Origin: JBAXXL01 sp038206725
GTDB taxonomy: Bacteria > Bacteroidota > Ignavibacteria > Kapaibacteriales > UBA2268
Assembly: GCA_038206725.1 (NCBI GenBank)
Contig: JBBRAO010000006.1
Location: forward strand, 30,564 to 94,563
DNA: 64,000 nucleotides
Direction: 5' to 3'
The notes beneath the pieces were generated by a model, which saw only the letters and a list, made by a program, of their open reading frames with translations, was not told where the DNA came from and ran no database searches. Positions 36,510 to 45,167 of the stretch are shown here, piece after piece. The translations under genes and the position numbers were made by a program. Every line of letters starts with the position of its first letter. Position 1 is the stretch's first letter.

Positions 36510-37358
36510 CTATCTCTTCAGCGCTTGAACACGACGTTCGATATCCTCCAGCAATTTGATGCGCTCTGGATTCGGGCGTTGTTTAATTATGAATACCTGC
36601 TCGATTGTGGAGAGATTGACAAAAGGTTTGACTGTGATTATGTAAAACAACGAACTTTTATCCTCCTTCACTTCGGTAATTTGTCCTATAGGTATATCCG
36701 CCGGATATTTTTGGCTGATATTAGCTGTCAGAACAATATCACCGATTTGTACGTCGAGCAATTTCGATATCTTTTCTACATTCAGAGTACTACCACCGTC
36801 GAAACTAAGAATACCGCCTTCGCCGGTTCTTTCGATTTTTACCGTGGCTTTGGCGGTTTTATTTAAAATTATTTCGCAAAGCGAAAAATTACTCGATACC
36901 CCTACAATTGTGCCTACTAATCCGGCATCGGTACGGACAGCCATACCTCGCTTAACGCCGTCCGAACGTCCCCTGTCCAAAGTCAAATACTGACGCATCT
37001 CGACGTTAGATTTACCCACTACATTGGAACTGAACATTGCGACATTGGATTTGTCTTTAAACTCTGCTAAACGGCGCATATTATCGTATTCCGATGTAGC
37101 TTGTTTCATCTTTACAACATTGGAATACAGCTTTAAATTCAGTTCCCTTAGGGATTGGTTTTCGTATTTGATAGAGTTGGGGTTTAGAGTAATTGGCAAA
37201 ACACGCTGAACTTGCGACATAGAAAATATAACAAAAGTGCGGAATCCACCCAATTGGTTTGTTTGGTTTAAGCCAATCATCCAAAGGCTGAATACTACAA
37301 TAAATGTATAAGTAAAATATACTTTGTATCTATTTATAAAGTTTATTAATTCGCGCAT
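36510..37358 (-). CDS. mreC: Rod-shape-determining protein MreC
   Basis: Periplasmic scaffold of the elongasome, linking MreB/MreD to cell-wall synthases. 282 residues: cytoplasmic N-terminus, one membrane helix (about 13-32), a coiled coil (about 65-95) and the beta domains with MRQYLTLDRGRSDGVKRGMAV, DAGLVGTIVGVS and VQIGDIVLTANISQKYPADIPIG. No mreB or mreD adjoins it, unlike most genomes where the three are clustered; an insertion of repeats lies just downstream. Confidence 0.93.
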   Translation of the reverse strand: MRELINFINRYKVYFTYTFIVVFSLWMIGLNQTNQLGGFRTFVIFSMSQVQRVLPITLNPNSIKYENQSLRELNLKLYSNVVKMKQATSEYDNMRRLAEFKDKSNVAMFSSNVVGKSNVEMRQYLTLDRGRSDGVKRGMAVRTDAGLVGTIVGVSSNFSLCEIILNKTAKATVKIERTGEGGILSFDGGSTLNVEKISKLLDVQIGDIVLTANISQKYPADIPIGQITEVKEDKSSLFYIITVKPFVNLSTIEQVFIIKQRPNPERIKLLEDIERRVQALKR

Positions 37359-37535
37359 AAAGTTATAATTTCTAAAATATTAGTATTCAAAAATATAAAG
37401 ATTTTGCTTATTAAACAAAACTTTGGGTTATAATTTACAGTTCTATTATGGTAAATAATCTTTTTTTTTAGTATAGTGCCATTCAACAATTTCGAAAATT
37501 CTGCGTCGTATAATCTTTTATTATATTAGAAAATA

Positions 37536-38048
37536 ATGGAGCTTGAATCACTTTTAAACTGCCATAGTTCGCGAAAAATGGTTGATGCCGGAGTTGATGT
37601 TGTTTTGGCACAACCGGCAAAGCGAATAGAACTGATAGATATAGCACTTTCGGACAATCAACCGATGGCGTGGCACGCGTGTTGGGTGATGAACCACGCC
37701 GCCGACAAGGACAAAACCATTTTCTCTTCAGCAATTCCACGATTAATCGAATTTTTACCAAATGTTACATCCGAAAGCCAAAAACGCGAAATATTAAGGA
37801 CAATTTCAAAACATATAATTCCGGAAGATTATGAAGTGCAGGTTTACGATTATTGTTTGGAATTGATGAAATCCAAAAATGAAGCTATTGGTATAAAAGG
37901 GCATTGCCTAACAATACTGAAAAAGATGATTAAGAAGTATCCCGATTTAGAGGACGAAGTTAGGCTTACTTTAACCGAGATTTTACCTTATATCCAATCG
38001 TTGGGTTTGAAATATCAGATAAAACGTGACTTCAAAATAGCAAAATAA
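37536..38048 (+). CDS. HEAT-like helical repeat protein
   Basis: 170 residues, mostly helical hairpins (RIELIDIALSDNQPMAWHACWVMNHAAD, SESQKREILRTISKHII, IGIKGHCLTILKKMIKKYP), as in HEAT/armadillo-like domains. No signal peptide. The specific function is not recognised. It precedes the metal-dependent hydrolase gene by 49 bases on the same strand. Confidence 0.65.
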   Translation: MELESLLNCHSSRKMVDAGVDVVLAQPAKRIELIDIALSDNQPMAWHACWVMNHAADKDKTIFSSAIPRLIEFLPNVTSESQKREILRTISKHIIPEDYEVQVYDYCLELMKSKNEAIGIKGHCLTILKKMIKKYPDLEDEVRLTLTEILPYIQSLGLKYQIKRDFKIAK

Positions 38049-38062
38049 TTCCGAAAATTTAT

Positions 38063-38070
38063 TATATTTG
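38063..38070 (+). promoter_or_regulatory. Bacteroidota-type -7 element
   Basis: TATATTTG 28 bases before the start codon of the hydrolase gene. The matching TTG element is not clear, so only the -7 half is supported. Confidence 0.4.
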
Positions 38071-38097
38071 TAAAAATAAATTTATGAGGTTACGAAG

Positions 38098-38775
38098 ATG
38101 TTAAAAATTCAATATTTGAGCCACTCCGCTTTTATTCTAAGAGATGGAATATACAGCGTTATTATTGACCCGTTTCTAACGGGTAATCCAACTGCACCGG
38201 TCAAAGCAGAATCTATAAAAGCAGATTACATAATTCTTTCCCACGGACACGGCGACCATTTTGGTGATACACCGCAAATAGTCAAAAATAATGATGCTAC
38301 AGTAATTGCTGTCAATGAACTTGCTATTTATTGCCAATCTCGCGGTTGCAAATCACATCCTATGCACATTGGTGGTAAATATAAATTTCCGTTCGGCACT
38401 GTGAAATTCACAATCGCTCATCACGGGTCATCGAACAATGACGGACGCTATATGGGTGAACCTGCAGGGATGGTAATCAATATCGGCGGGAAAAATGTTT
38501 ATCATTGTGGGGACACAGGCCTTTTTTCCGATATGAAGCTTATCGGTGAAATGGATAAAATTGATGTGATGATGGTACCTATCGGCGGTAATTTCACAAT
38601 GGATATAGCCGATGCGGTAAAAGCGGTGGAATTAGTAAACCCTGATTTAGTTTTGCCTATGCACTATAACACTTTTCAGGTTATTGAAACAGATCCTGAC
38701 CAATTTGTGATGGAAGTCGCCGCTACTGGGAAAAAAGCGATTCATCTTGAATATGGACAGACTATAGAGATATAA
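38098..38775 (+). CDS. UPF0173-type metal-dependent hydrolase (beta-lactamase fold)
   Basis: 225 residues of the metallo-beta-lactamase superfamily: HSAFILRDG, IDPFLTGNP, metal-binding SHGHGDHFGDT, AHHGSSN, HCGDTGLFSD and LPMHYNTF. UPF0173 proteins (YtkL, UlaG-like) lack a firm substrate. RBS GAGG lies about 10 bases upstream of ATG. It is directly followed by purine-rich repeats. Confidence 0.88.
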   Translation: MLKIQYLSHSAFILRDGIYSVIIDPFLTGNPTAPVKAESIKADYIILSHGHGDHFGDTPQIVKNNDATVIAVNELAIYCQSRGCKSHPMHIGGKYKFPFGTVKFTIAHHGSSNNDGRYMGEPAGMVINIGGKNVYHCGDTGLFSDMKLIGEMDKIDVMMVPIGGNFTMDIADAVKAVELVNPDLVLPMHYNTFQVIETDPDQFVMEVAATGKKAIHLEYGQTIEI

Positions 38776-38945
38776 GAATTCACGCAGAGGCGAAGAGTAC
38801 GTGAAGAAAGAGAAGAAAAAGAATTCACGCAGAGGCGCAAAGAACGCGAAGAAAGAGAAGAGGTTGCGGAGAAAGAGAAGAGAATGCGAAGAAAGAGAAT
38901 TCACGCAGAGGCGCAAAGAACGCAGAGATTATTTTTTACATTCCT
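38776..38945 (+). repeat. Left repeat block flanking the GxxExxY gene
   Basis: Three copies of TTCACGCAGAGGCG(C)AAAGA(A)CGC with GAAGAAAGAGAAGA spacers, then AGAGGTTGCGGA and GAGATTATTTTTTACATT. The same series recurs at 39516-39640, so the GxxExxY gene lies between direct repeats. Confidence 0.7.
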
Positions 38946-38983
38946 TCTGTCTTAGCGCACTAACTATTTTGTAGGAGAGTATT

Positions 38984-39046
38984 ATGCACGAAAATTCGAT
39001 TAAAGATTGTCATCGCCTAATAGCATATAAATTATTGTATTTATAA
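38984..39046 (+). pseudogene. Truncated first copy of the GxxExxY gene start
   Basis: GTAGGAGAGTATT followed by ATG CAC GAA AAT repeats exactly the leader and first four codons of the gene at 39118, but the frame ends after 20 codons. It indicates a duplication or an earlier cassette copy. Confidence 0.55.
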
Positions 39047-39117
39047 CGCCAAGCCACAAAGACCGCAGAAATTCCTCTGCGATCTTTGCGTGCTGATTTT
39101 TAAAGTAGGAGAGTATT

Positions 39118-39495
39118 ATGCACGAAAATGATATTTCAAGAATAATTGTTGATTGCTCTGTGAAGATACATAGAGTATTAGGACCCGGATTATTTGAATC
39201 TGTTTATGAACAAGTCTTAAACTATGAGTTAAATAAAGCAGGATTAAATTCACTGACTCAAGTTATGGTACCCGTTTATTATGAAGAAAATAAAATGGAT
39301 ATGGGTTTTAGAGCGGATATTATCGTAGAGGATAAAGTAATAATAGAACTGAAATCTATCGAAACTTTGGCTCCTGTACATTACAAGCAATTATTGACTT
39401 ATTTGCGTTTGTCAAATAAAAAGTTGGGATTACTGATTAACTTCAACGAAAATTTGATTAAAGATGGTATTCACAGAATTGTAAACAATCTGTAA
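39118..39495 (+). CDS. GxxExxY protein (PD-(D/E)xK-like)
   Basis: 125 residues. GPGLFESVYEQVL carries the family-defining GxxExxY; FRADIIVEDKVIIELKSIE carries the D...ExK pattern of PD-(D/E)xK nuclease-like folds. Biological role is unknown. AGGAG lies 8 bases upstream of ATG. It is flanked by CGCAGAGGCGCAAAG-type repeats, a frequent setting for this family, and preceded by a partial duplicate of its own start. Confidence 0.88.
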   Translation: MHENDISRIIVDCSVKIHRVLGPGLFESVYEQVLNYELNKAGLNSLTQVMVPVYYEENKMDMGFRADIIVEDKVIIELKSIETLAPVHYKQLLTYLRLSNKKLGLLINFNENLIKDGIHRIVNNL

Positions 39496-39515
39496 TGTTT
39501 ATCGGGAAGAGGAAG

Positions 39516-39640
39516 ATGAATCACGCAAAGGCGCAAAGAACGCGAAGAAAGAGAAGAGAAAGAGAAGAAAGAGAAGGAAGAGAAGAAAGAGAAGAAAGAG
39601 AAGAAAGAGAAGAGGTTGCGGAAGATTATTTTTACATTAC
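39516..39640 (+). repeat. Right repeat block and 72-base purine tract
   Basis: ATCACGCAAAGGCGCAAAGAACGC, then only A and G from 39544 to 39615 in (GAAGAAAGA)-like units, then TTGCGGAAGATTATTTTTACATT. It matches the left block in order. A 72-base homopurine run can in principle form triplex DNA. Confidence 0.7.
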
Positions 39641-39723
39641 TTGAGTGCTAAAAATAACCCTCTGTCAAAGACGTCTATAGTGTAAAATATTTATTTTGTT
39701 ATGACTAAATATAGAGATAGACT

Positions 39724-40656
39724 ATGCAAAATTATAATCATATAAAACGTTTCTTCTTAATAATATTAATATTATTTTCATTTAGCGAGGTGCTTATGGC
39801 AGAGAAAAAAGAATGGAAAAAACTCACACCTGAGGAAAAACAGGTAATAATAGATAAAGGTACCGAGAGACCTTTTACAGGAAAATATACAGACTATAAA
39901 GAAAATGGGACTTACAACTGTAAGCAATGTGGCACTGCGCTCTACAAATCAACTGACAAATTCGAATCTCATTGCGGTTGGCCTAGCTTCGACGACGAAA
40001 TCAAAGGCAAAGTCTTGCGTATAAAAGACAAAGACGGCCAAAGAACTGAGATTGTTTGTGCAAATTGCAAAGCGCACTTGGGACACGTTTTCGCAGGTGA
40101 AGGTTTGACTGACAAAAACACCCGGCATTGCGTAAACTCAATTTCGCTTCAATTTGTACCCGCCGAGGAACACAAAGATGAATATGCGATTTTCGCGGGT
40201 GGTTGCTTTTGGGGTGTCGAATATTATATGGAGAAAATCGAAGGAGTGTCGGAAGTTGTATCCGGATATACAGGAGGTAAAACTGAAAACCCAACTTATG
40301 AAGAAGTATCTTCGGAAACTACAGGCCATTATGAAGCTGTTCGAGTGAAGTACAATTCCAAGAAAGTTTCTTTCGAAAAATTAGCTAGGACTTTTTTAGA
40401 GATTCACGATCCAACTCAAAGTACAGGACAAGGTCCCGACATAGGTCCGCAATATAAATCAGCAATTTTTTATAAAAATGATGAACAAAAAGCCGTTGCC
40501 GATAAATTGCTAAATATTCTGAGAGATAAGGGATACAAAATCGCAACGAAATTGCTACCGGCAAAGACATTTTACAAAGCAGAAAATTATCATCAGAACT
40601 ATTATAAAAACAAAGGTTCGCGACCATATTGCCACGGATATACAAAGCGATTTTAG
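39724..40656 (+). CDS. msrBA: Secreted methionine sulfoxide reductase MsrB-MsrA fusion
   Basis: 310 residues. An N-terminal signal segment (IKRFFLIILILFSFSEVLMA) directs it to the periplasm. MsrB domain (about 35-150): zinc pairs CKQC and CANC, HCGWPSF and catalytic Cys in NTRHCVNS. MsrA domain (about 155-310): catalytic FAGGCFWGVEYYMEKI, then GHYEAVRV and DPTQSTGQGPDIGPQY. Together they repair both R- and S-sulfoxides of methionine. The order B then A is the reverse of the Neisseria-type fusion. Confidence 0.93.
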   Translation: MQNYNHIKRFFLIILILFSFSEVLMAEKKEWKKLTPEEKQVIIDKGTERPFTGKYTDYKENGTYNCKQCGTALYKSTDKFESHCGWPSFDDEIKGKVLRIKDKDGQRTEIVCANCKAHLGHVFAGEGLTDKNTRHCVNSISLQFVPAEEHKDEYAIFAGGCFWGVEYYMEKIEGVSEVVSGYTGGKTENPTYEEVSSETTGHYEAVRVKYNSKKVSFEKLARTFLEIHDPTQSTGQGPDIGPQYKSAIFYKNDEQKAVADKLLNILRDKGYKIATKLLPAKTFYKAENYHQNYYKNKGSRPYCHGYTKRF

Positions 40657-40682
40657 GTTGCATTTTTTTAATTGAACATACG

Positions 40683-40730
40683 GGGCGTCTGTTCTACCGA
40701 ATTCACAGGGTTTTCGGTGAATATACGCCC
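40683..40730. repeat. Hairpin element sharing half of palindrome f
   Basis: GGGCGT (40683-40688) pairs with ACGCCC (40725-40730), and ATTCAC with GTGAAT inside. The first 15 bases GGGCGTCTGTTCTAC also occur at 60611-60625 within the T9SS gene palindrome. It may act as a weak terminator after msrBA. Confidence 0.5.
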
Positions 40731-40897
40731 TTGTAAGTTTAGATAATATGTGATCGGAAGGGCTACCACTTGATTATTTTCTCATTCTTAGCGTTATTAT
40801 TAATAATTAATTAGTTTATATGTTAATAAGTTTATAATTTGCAAGTTGTATTATGACAAATTGATTATTAATGTTTAATTTTATTATTGGTGCTTCT

Positions 40898-42292
40898 ATG
40901 AGATACTTGTTTACCCTATTAATATTGTGCTTGTCACTAACGACAGCGTTCTCGAAAGAGAACAACAATCCAAAATCCAACGAACCGCTTATATTGAGTA
41001 ATACTGACATAATATACCAAGTACTGGTCTATTCAACTACAGGTAATACCAGATATACTTATAGATATATGGGTCTCGGAGATTTGCAAACTACTGTAAC
41101 AGAAATCCAGCAAAATGGACAATGGGAGAACCTCTATAGAACTTCATATACTTATAAATCGGCCAACAAGCCATCCAATGTCCTCTTTGAAGGCTATAAT
41201 AATGGAGTTTGGGAAAATGTTCAGCGCTCAACTTCAACTTATGATGAAAAAGGAGATTTGATAAACTATTTAATCGAAGTTTTTCAAAACGGACAATGGG
41301 TAAATCAAGTTCATTATGTTTATACTTACAACTCCGAATCAAAAATTCTTACTTATAAATACGAACAATGGCTAAATGAAGATTGGACTCTTACACAATA
41401 TAAATCTCATACATATAATAATAATGGGGATGTATCGGATTATGTTTTTGAAAATTGGGATGCAGGCCAATTGGTTCGCAAGGACCGTTACACGTTTACC
41501 TACGATACGAATCACAAGCAATTAACCGAGTTGTTGGAAAAATACCAAGGCCTTGAATGGGTTCCTAGTTTTAGGTCGAGTAATACTTACGATGCAGAAG
41601 GGAATAACATAAGGTATTTAGCTGAAATTTATCAGCAGGGTGTTTGGACATTATCCGATAGAAGAACTTGTGAATACGATGCAAAAGGCAATATGTTAAC
41701 TGAATTAGACGAAACTCACGATGGAACAAATTGGGGACCTCATGCAAAATATACTTACACATATAGTCAATCAAACAAAGAATTGTCTCTTTTAGTAGAG
41801 CAATTCGATGGTTTGGATTGGAGAAAATATACAAGAAGAGTATCTACCGAGGATGAAAATGGGAATATTGCTAGTATAACAACCGACGCTTGGGCAAACG
41901 AGCAATGGAATTATGACGACCAATATATAATATTAAAGGATTCGCAAGAAAGAATTTTCAGCTATACGGGTTACATAATTGAAGCAACTTATCAGCCAAA
42001 AGACGGCGCAGTTAATGATAACACAGCTAATCCATTTTTGCTAAGCTGTTTCCCGAATCCTGCAAATAGTTCAATAAATTTCAATTATACTGTTCCGGAA
42101 TCCGCCAATTTAACGATAACCATTACTAATGCGTTAGGAATTGAAACCGATAAGATTATTGATGACCAAACAAATCTAGCAGGCAGTTATATCAATAACT
42201 ATAACGCCGGCAAACTTATTCCGGGAACCTATTTTATAACTGTAAAATCCGGAAACCGCACAGAAACAAAGAAATTTGAAATCGTTCGTTAG
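40898..42292 (+). CDS. T9SS-secreted protein with YD-like repeats
   Basis: About 464 residues starting at MRYLFTLLILCLSLTTAFS, a signal peptide; the in-frame ATG at 40871 would add 9 residues. Eight or more repeats of the form TYDEKGDLINYLIEVFQNGQWVN with Trp-Val or Trp-Thr ends, e.g. TYNNNGDVSDYVFENWDAGQ, then a T9SS type A sorting domain (LSCFPNPANSSINFNYTVP...GTYFITVKSGN). The repeats resemble those of the 13141 and 52192 proteins. Surface or extracellular; function unknown. A perfect terminator follows. Confidence 0.82.
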   Translation: MRYLFTLLILCLSLTTAFSKENNNPKSNEPLILSNTDIIYQVLVYSTTGNTRYTYRYMGLGDLQTTVTEIQQNGQWENLYRTSYTYKSANKPSNVLFEGYNNGVWENVQRSTSTYDEKGDLINYLIEVFQNGQWVNQVHYVYTYNSESKILTYKYEQWLNEDWTLTQYKSHTYNNNGDVSDYVFENWDAGQLVRKDRYTFTYDTNHKQLTELLEKYQGLEWVPSFRSSNTYDAEGNNIRYLAEIYQQGVWTLSDRRTCEYDAKGNMLTELDETHDGTNWGPHAKYTYTYSQSNKELSLLVEQFDGLDWRKYTRRVSTEDENGNIASITTDAWANEQWNYDDQYIILKDSQERIFSYTGYIIEATYQPKDGAVNDNTANPFLLSCFPNPANSSINFNYTVPESANLTITITNALGIETDKIIDDQTNLAGSYINNYNAGKLIPGTYFITVKSGNRTETKKFEIVR

Positions 42293-42321
42293 TATATAAT
42301 TATCGATTTACACTTTAATCT

Positions 42322-42356
42322 CGTTCCCAAGCCACCAACTTGGGAACGTTTTTTTT
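42322..42356 (+). terminator. Rho-independent terminator, palindrome family g
   Basis: Perfect 10-bp stem CGTTCCCAAG / CTTGGGAACG, loop of 7, then eight T. The core TTCCCAAG/CTTGGGAA is also found at 60485-60510 inside a decayed sorting-domain copy. Confidence 0.9.
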
Positions 42357-42508
42357 ATCCCATAAGTATATATAATTACTTTTGGAAATGACGTTAGAGT
42401 TGTTGAACCCAGGCTTTCGAAACATTATCGCAGAGAATAGCTATCTTTAAAACAAATATCCGGCAGTTTCGTTATATTATATAAGTTTATGAATAAATTG
42501 CAACTAAA

Positions 42509-42979
42509 ATGAAAAAAATATTAATTATAATCACTATTATATTACCTCTTGTTTATCTAATCTCCTGCCAGGACAATACCATTAAACAACTTAACGAACC
42601 GGTCATCGAATTTTTTAGCAAAACCGATTCAGTTAAACAAGTTTCCGGACTTTTAGAATCAACAGCCGCAATAAATAATATATCTGAACATCAAGTAACT
42701 ATCAAATTAAGAACGGAAATCATTTCTTTAGCTCCAAATCATAGTGTTTTAGTTTGTATGGGAAGTTACTGTTTCCCTTATTCTTATGTCGGCAAAATGT
42801 ATGAAGGCGAAATTGTTTTGAATCCGCAACAAATTTCCGATAAAACTCATTTTTTCTCCAACCTAAATTCAGGTGGAGAGCCCGGCATATCGATTATCAA
42901 ATATATATTTATCCCCGATGGCGATACTACAAAAGCTATCAGCTATACAACTAAATTTATTGTTTCAAGCGATTTTTAA
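42509..42979 (+). CDS. Small lipoprotein, 156 aa
   Basis: Signal peptide with lipobox LISC (Cys20). The mature part is beta-rich with HSVLVCMGSYCFPYSYVG, containing two cysteines that could form a disulfide, and SGGEPGISIIKYIFIPDGDTT. This cysteine/aromatic region and the terminal strand resemble small secreted domains of unknown function. No firm family. It is isolated before the repeat island. Confidence 0.65.
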   Translation: MKKILIIITIILPLVYLISCQDNTIKQLNEPVIEFFSKTDSVKQVSGLLESTAAINNISEHQVTIKLRTEIISLAPNHSVLVCMGSYCFPYSYVGKMYEGEIVLNPQQISDKTHFFSNLNSGGEPGISIIKYIFIPDGDTTKAISYTTKFIVSSDF

Positions 42980-43006
42980 TATTCTATTTAATCCTTCTAA
43001 TCTCTT

Positions 43007-43100
43007 GGGGCTGTCTCAAAACTTAATTTAGGATGACAATCAAGGATGCTTATCCCACCAAGTTATTGAATTGGTGGATCGATCATCCTTGATTGACTCT
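43007..43100. repeat. Hairpin block with MITE-like left end
   Basis: Begins with GGGGCTGTCTCAAAAC as at 24688. AATCAAGGATG (43038-43048) pairs with CATCCTTGATT (43084-43094) and inside it CCACCAA with TTGGTGG. The same hairpin, with different inner bases, is at 46734-46782. Confidence 0.65.
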
Positions 43101-43300
43101 TTGTCTGAACCACGATTCAAAGGATTTATTGGATTAAAGGATTTTTTCGTCATTACCGCGGAAGCGGTAATCCATCTTACTGAACCTTCGGAAGGTTTCA
43201 AACCTTCAGAAGGTTATAACCAGTTACAGTTTCACAAACTTTGCCGTTTCGCCGCCAACTTTCACAAAATAAATTCCTTTTGGTAAACTCTCTATATTCA
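43075..43300. repeat. Inverted copy of the repeat block at 46540-46745
   Basis: About 200 bases almost identical to the reverse complement of 46540-46745. It covers the end of a T9SS sorting-domain reading frame plus palindromes e, d and h. The two copies flank the IS element and the frameshifted propeller gene. Confidence 0.8.
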
Positions 43301-43315
43301 TCCGACGACTTTCCG
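43224..43315 (-). pseudogene. 3' remnant of a T9SS protein gene
   Basis: On the minus strand the frame reads SRRMNIESLPKGIYFVKV and GGETAKFVKL, then TAA at 43224-43226. This is the last part of a type A sorting domain, nearly identical to the ends of the genes at 46604 and 60518. The upstream part is cut at the left end of the IS1182-like element. Confidence 0.75.
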
Positions 43316-43400
43316 GAGGTTGTGCCAAAACTATTAATGATTTATATAGAATGTGGACAAATATATTATAAATAATCAATATAATATTTGCGTATGTTAT

Positions 43401-43431
43401 TTGCGTATGTTATTGTAATTGTGTATATTTG
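43401..43431 (+). promoter_or_regulatory. Promoter of the transposase gene
   Basis: TTG at 43401-43403, 20 bases, then TATATTTG at 43424-43431, a Bacteroidota-type promoter within the element. TTGCGTATGTTA occurs twice in tandem (43388-43411). The transposase ATG follows 32 bases after the -7 element. Confidence 0.6.
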
Positions 43432-43463
43432 CATATTATTTTTATACAAAAACAACAATAGAA

Positions 43464-44911
43464 ATGATTAAAAAATCGCAGTCCAGATTACAAGTATTAA
43501 TGTTCAGTTCATTAGAAGATATGGTAAATCAGCATTCACCTGCTAGGCTAATTGATCTGATAGTAGATACATTATTAGAGACCTCAAGTACAACTTATCA
43601 ATACAAAGGCCAATCAAATGTCGGTCGGCCAGCTTACCCTATGTCAGCGATGTTGAAACTGTTTATTTCCGGTTATTCCAACCGGATAAAAAGTTGTCGC
43701 TGTTTGGAACAGGAATGCCATCGCAATATTGAATTAATGTGGTTATTAGAAGATCTCCGGCCGGATTTTAGAACAATAGCCTATTTTAGAAATGATTATT
43801 CCGAACTTATCTCAAAATTCAGCAAAGACTTCAGGAAAATGCTACGTACGATGAATTTATTAAGTAATGAATTTGTTGTGGATGGCAGTAAGTTTAAAGC
43901 AAACGCAAACAAAGATATGTTTAGTCGGAAAGATATAGTTAAGCGTTTGTCAGAAATAGACAGTTTGATGAAATTATACTTAGAAGAATTAGATGGTTCA
44001 GATAAATCCGACGAAGTAAAAAGTGAACCGGAAAAGTTAGATAACTTGTCAGTAGAAGCAAAAATCAAAGAATTAGAATCAGAGCTTTTACAACTTAAAG
44101 GCATACAGAATGAGTTAGACCATCGCAATAAAAACTATTTAAGCACAACTGACCCTGATTGTAATTTTATGAAAAGCAGAGATGGCTCTATACCAGCATA
44201 TAATGTACAAATAGCAGTTGATTCAAGAACTAAGTTTATAGCTTCAGAATTAGTCACTGATCATTGTAATGATATACATCAGTTAATACCAGTTGTGGAA
44301 GAAACACTATCAGAATTAGAAATTGATGTCTTAACAACAATTAGTGACAAAGGTTATTTTGATTTAGATGACATTGAGCAATTGGAAAAAAGTGGTAAAG
44401 CGATATGTTACACTTCAATATATTCAAGACATAATTGTAGTCAAGGGTTTATATATGATAAGCAAAATGATTGTTTTATATGCCCCCAAGGTAAAAAACT
44501 CCACCGGCTTCAGATTAGAGAAAAGAAAAAATATAGCCAATACATTAAGTATTTTTGTAAAGATTGCGATGGTTGTCCTGTTAGACTAGAATGCACTAAA
44601 TCACCAAAAGGCAGACAGGTTCATAGGTTTAGTAATCAGGAGTACCGAGACGAATATAAAAAAAAATGAAGTCAGAAATAGGAAAAAGCCAATTACGCAA
44701 ACGCAAATCAACGGTAGAGTGTATGTTCGGAACAATCAAGATTATGGCGGGTAAAATCCCATTGTTAACGCGAGGAATTAAAAATATCCGTACAGAAATC
44801 AAGCTTTATTGTCTTACTTATAACGTTAAGCATTTGATTAATATGTTTACGTTTGAGGAATTGGTAGAAATGATAGCAAACTATAATATAGCTTGCTATC
44901 ATAATTTTTAA
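43464..44911 (+). CDS. IS1182-family transposase, split by a -1 frameshift at A9
   Basis: DDE transposase. First frame 43464-44669 (about 401 aa): GRPAYPMSAMLKLFISGYSNRIKS, CHRNIELMWLLEDLRPDFRTIAYF, catalytic region FVVDGSKFKANANK and DSRTKFIASELVTDHCND, and a cysteine cluster CKDCDGCPVRLEC. It stops at TGA (44667-44669) right after nine A (44658-44666). The -1 frame continues as KSQLRKRKSTVECMFGTIK to 44911, the usual C-terminus with the catalytic Glu. AGGAG at 44638-44642 lies 15 bases before the run. Programmed slippage, inactivation or a read error are all possible. Confidence 0.85.
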
Positions 44912-44991
44912 TTGATGCACAACCTCTTCAAGTCATCGGATGAGTAAAAATATATTCATTTTTTTCAATTATTTTAATTTCTCCTAAGTCT

Positions 44992-45015
44992 TATATATAT
45001 ATATATATATATATA
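44992..45015. repeat. (TA)12 microsatellite
   Basis: Twelve uninterrupted TA units just outside the IS right end. The 44927-45406 gap is otherwise AT-rich with one possible short frame and an inverted repeat. Confidence 0.85.
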
Positions 45016-45167
45016 GGGTATTTTGTCCTCTATTTCCGGTGATTTAAGTAAAAAATAAATTTGGTGGGTATTGTTTTTTGTTATAACTTGCAAATGTAAT
45101 TAAATCAAAAAGAAAATAACTGTAATAAATTACGAAAATAGGTCACTTAAAAACAGGAGATGAGCCT

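Larger units (their letters stand above)
43316..44926 (+). mobile_element. IS1182-like insertion sequence, about 1.6 kb
   Basis: Ends inferred from GAGGTTGTGC (43316-43325) and its complement GCACAACCTC (44917-44926) around one transposase. Just outside, TCATCCGACGACTT on the left mirrors AAGTCATCGGATGA on the right, so either the terminal repeats are about 28 bp and imperfect or the element sits inside a palindrome. A bare palindrome of the same sequence is at 60356-60389. No simple direct target duplication is seen. Confidence 0.7.

Noticed and set aside
38647..38916. Minus-strand frame of 89 codons over the purine repeats
   Set aside because: Its Phe/Ser-rich text is the translation of the GAAGAAAGAG repeats and it overlaps the real hydrolase gene.
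39516..39640. Possible CRISPR-like repetition
   Set aside because: The units are short, variable and purine-only, with no equal spacers and no cas genes.
43316..43390. Upstream continuation of the T9SS remnant (LIIYNIFVHILYKS frame)
   Set aside because: The open frame continues by chance through the IS left end and its promoter region; the match to LIIYN is too short to count.
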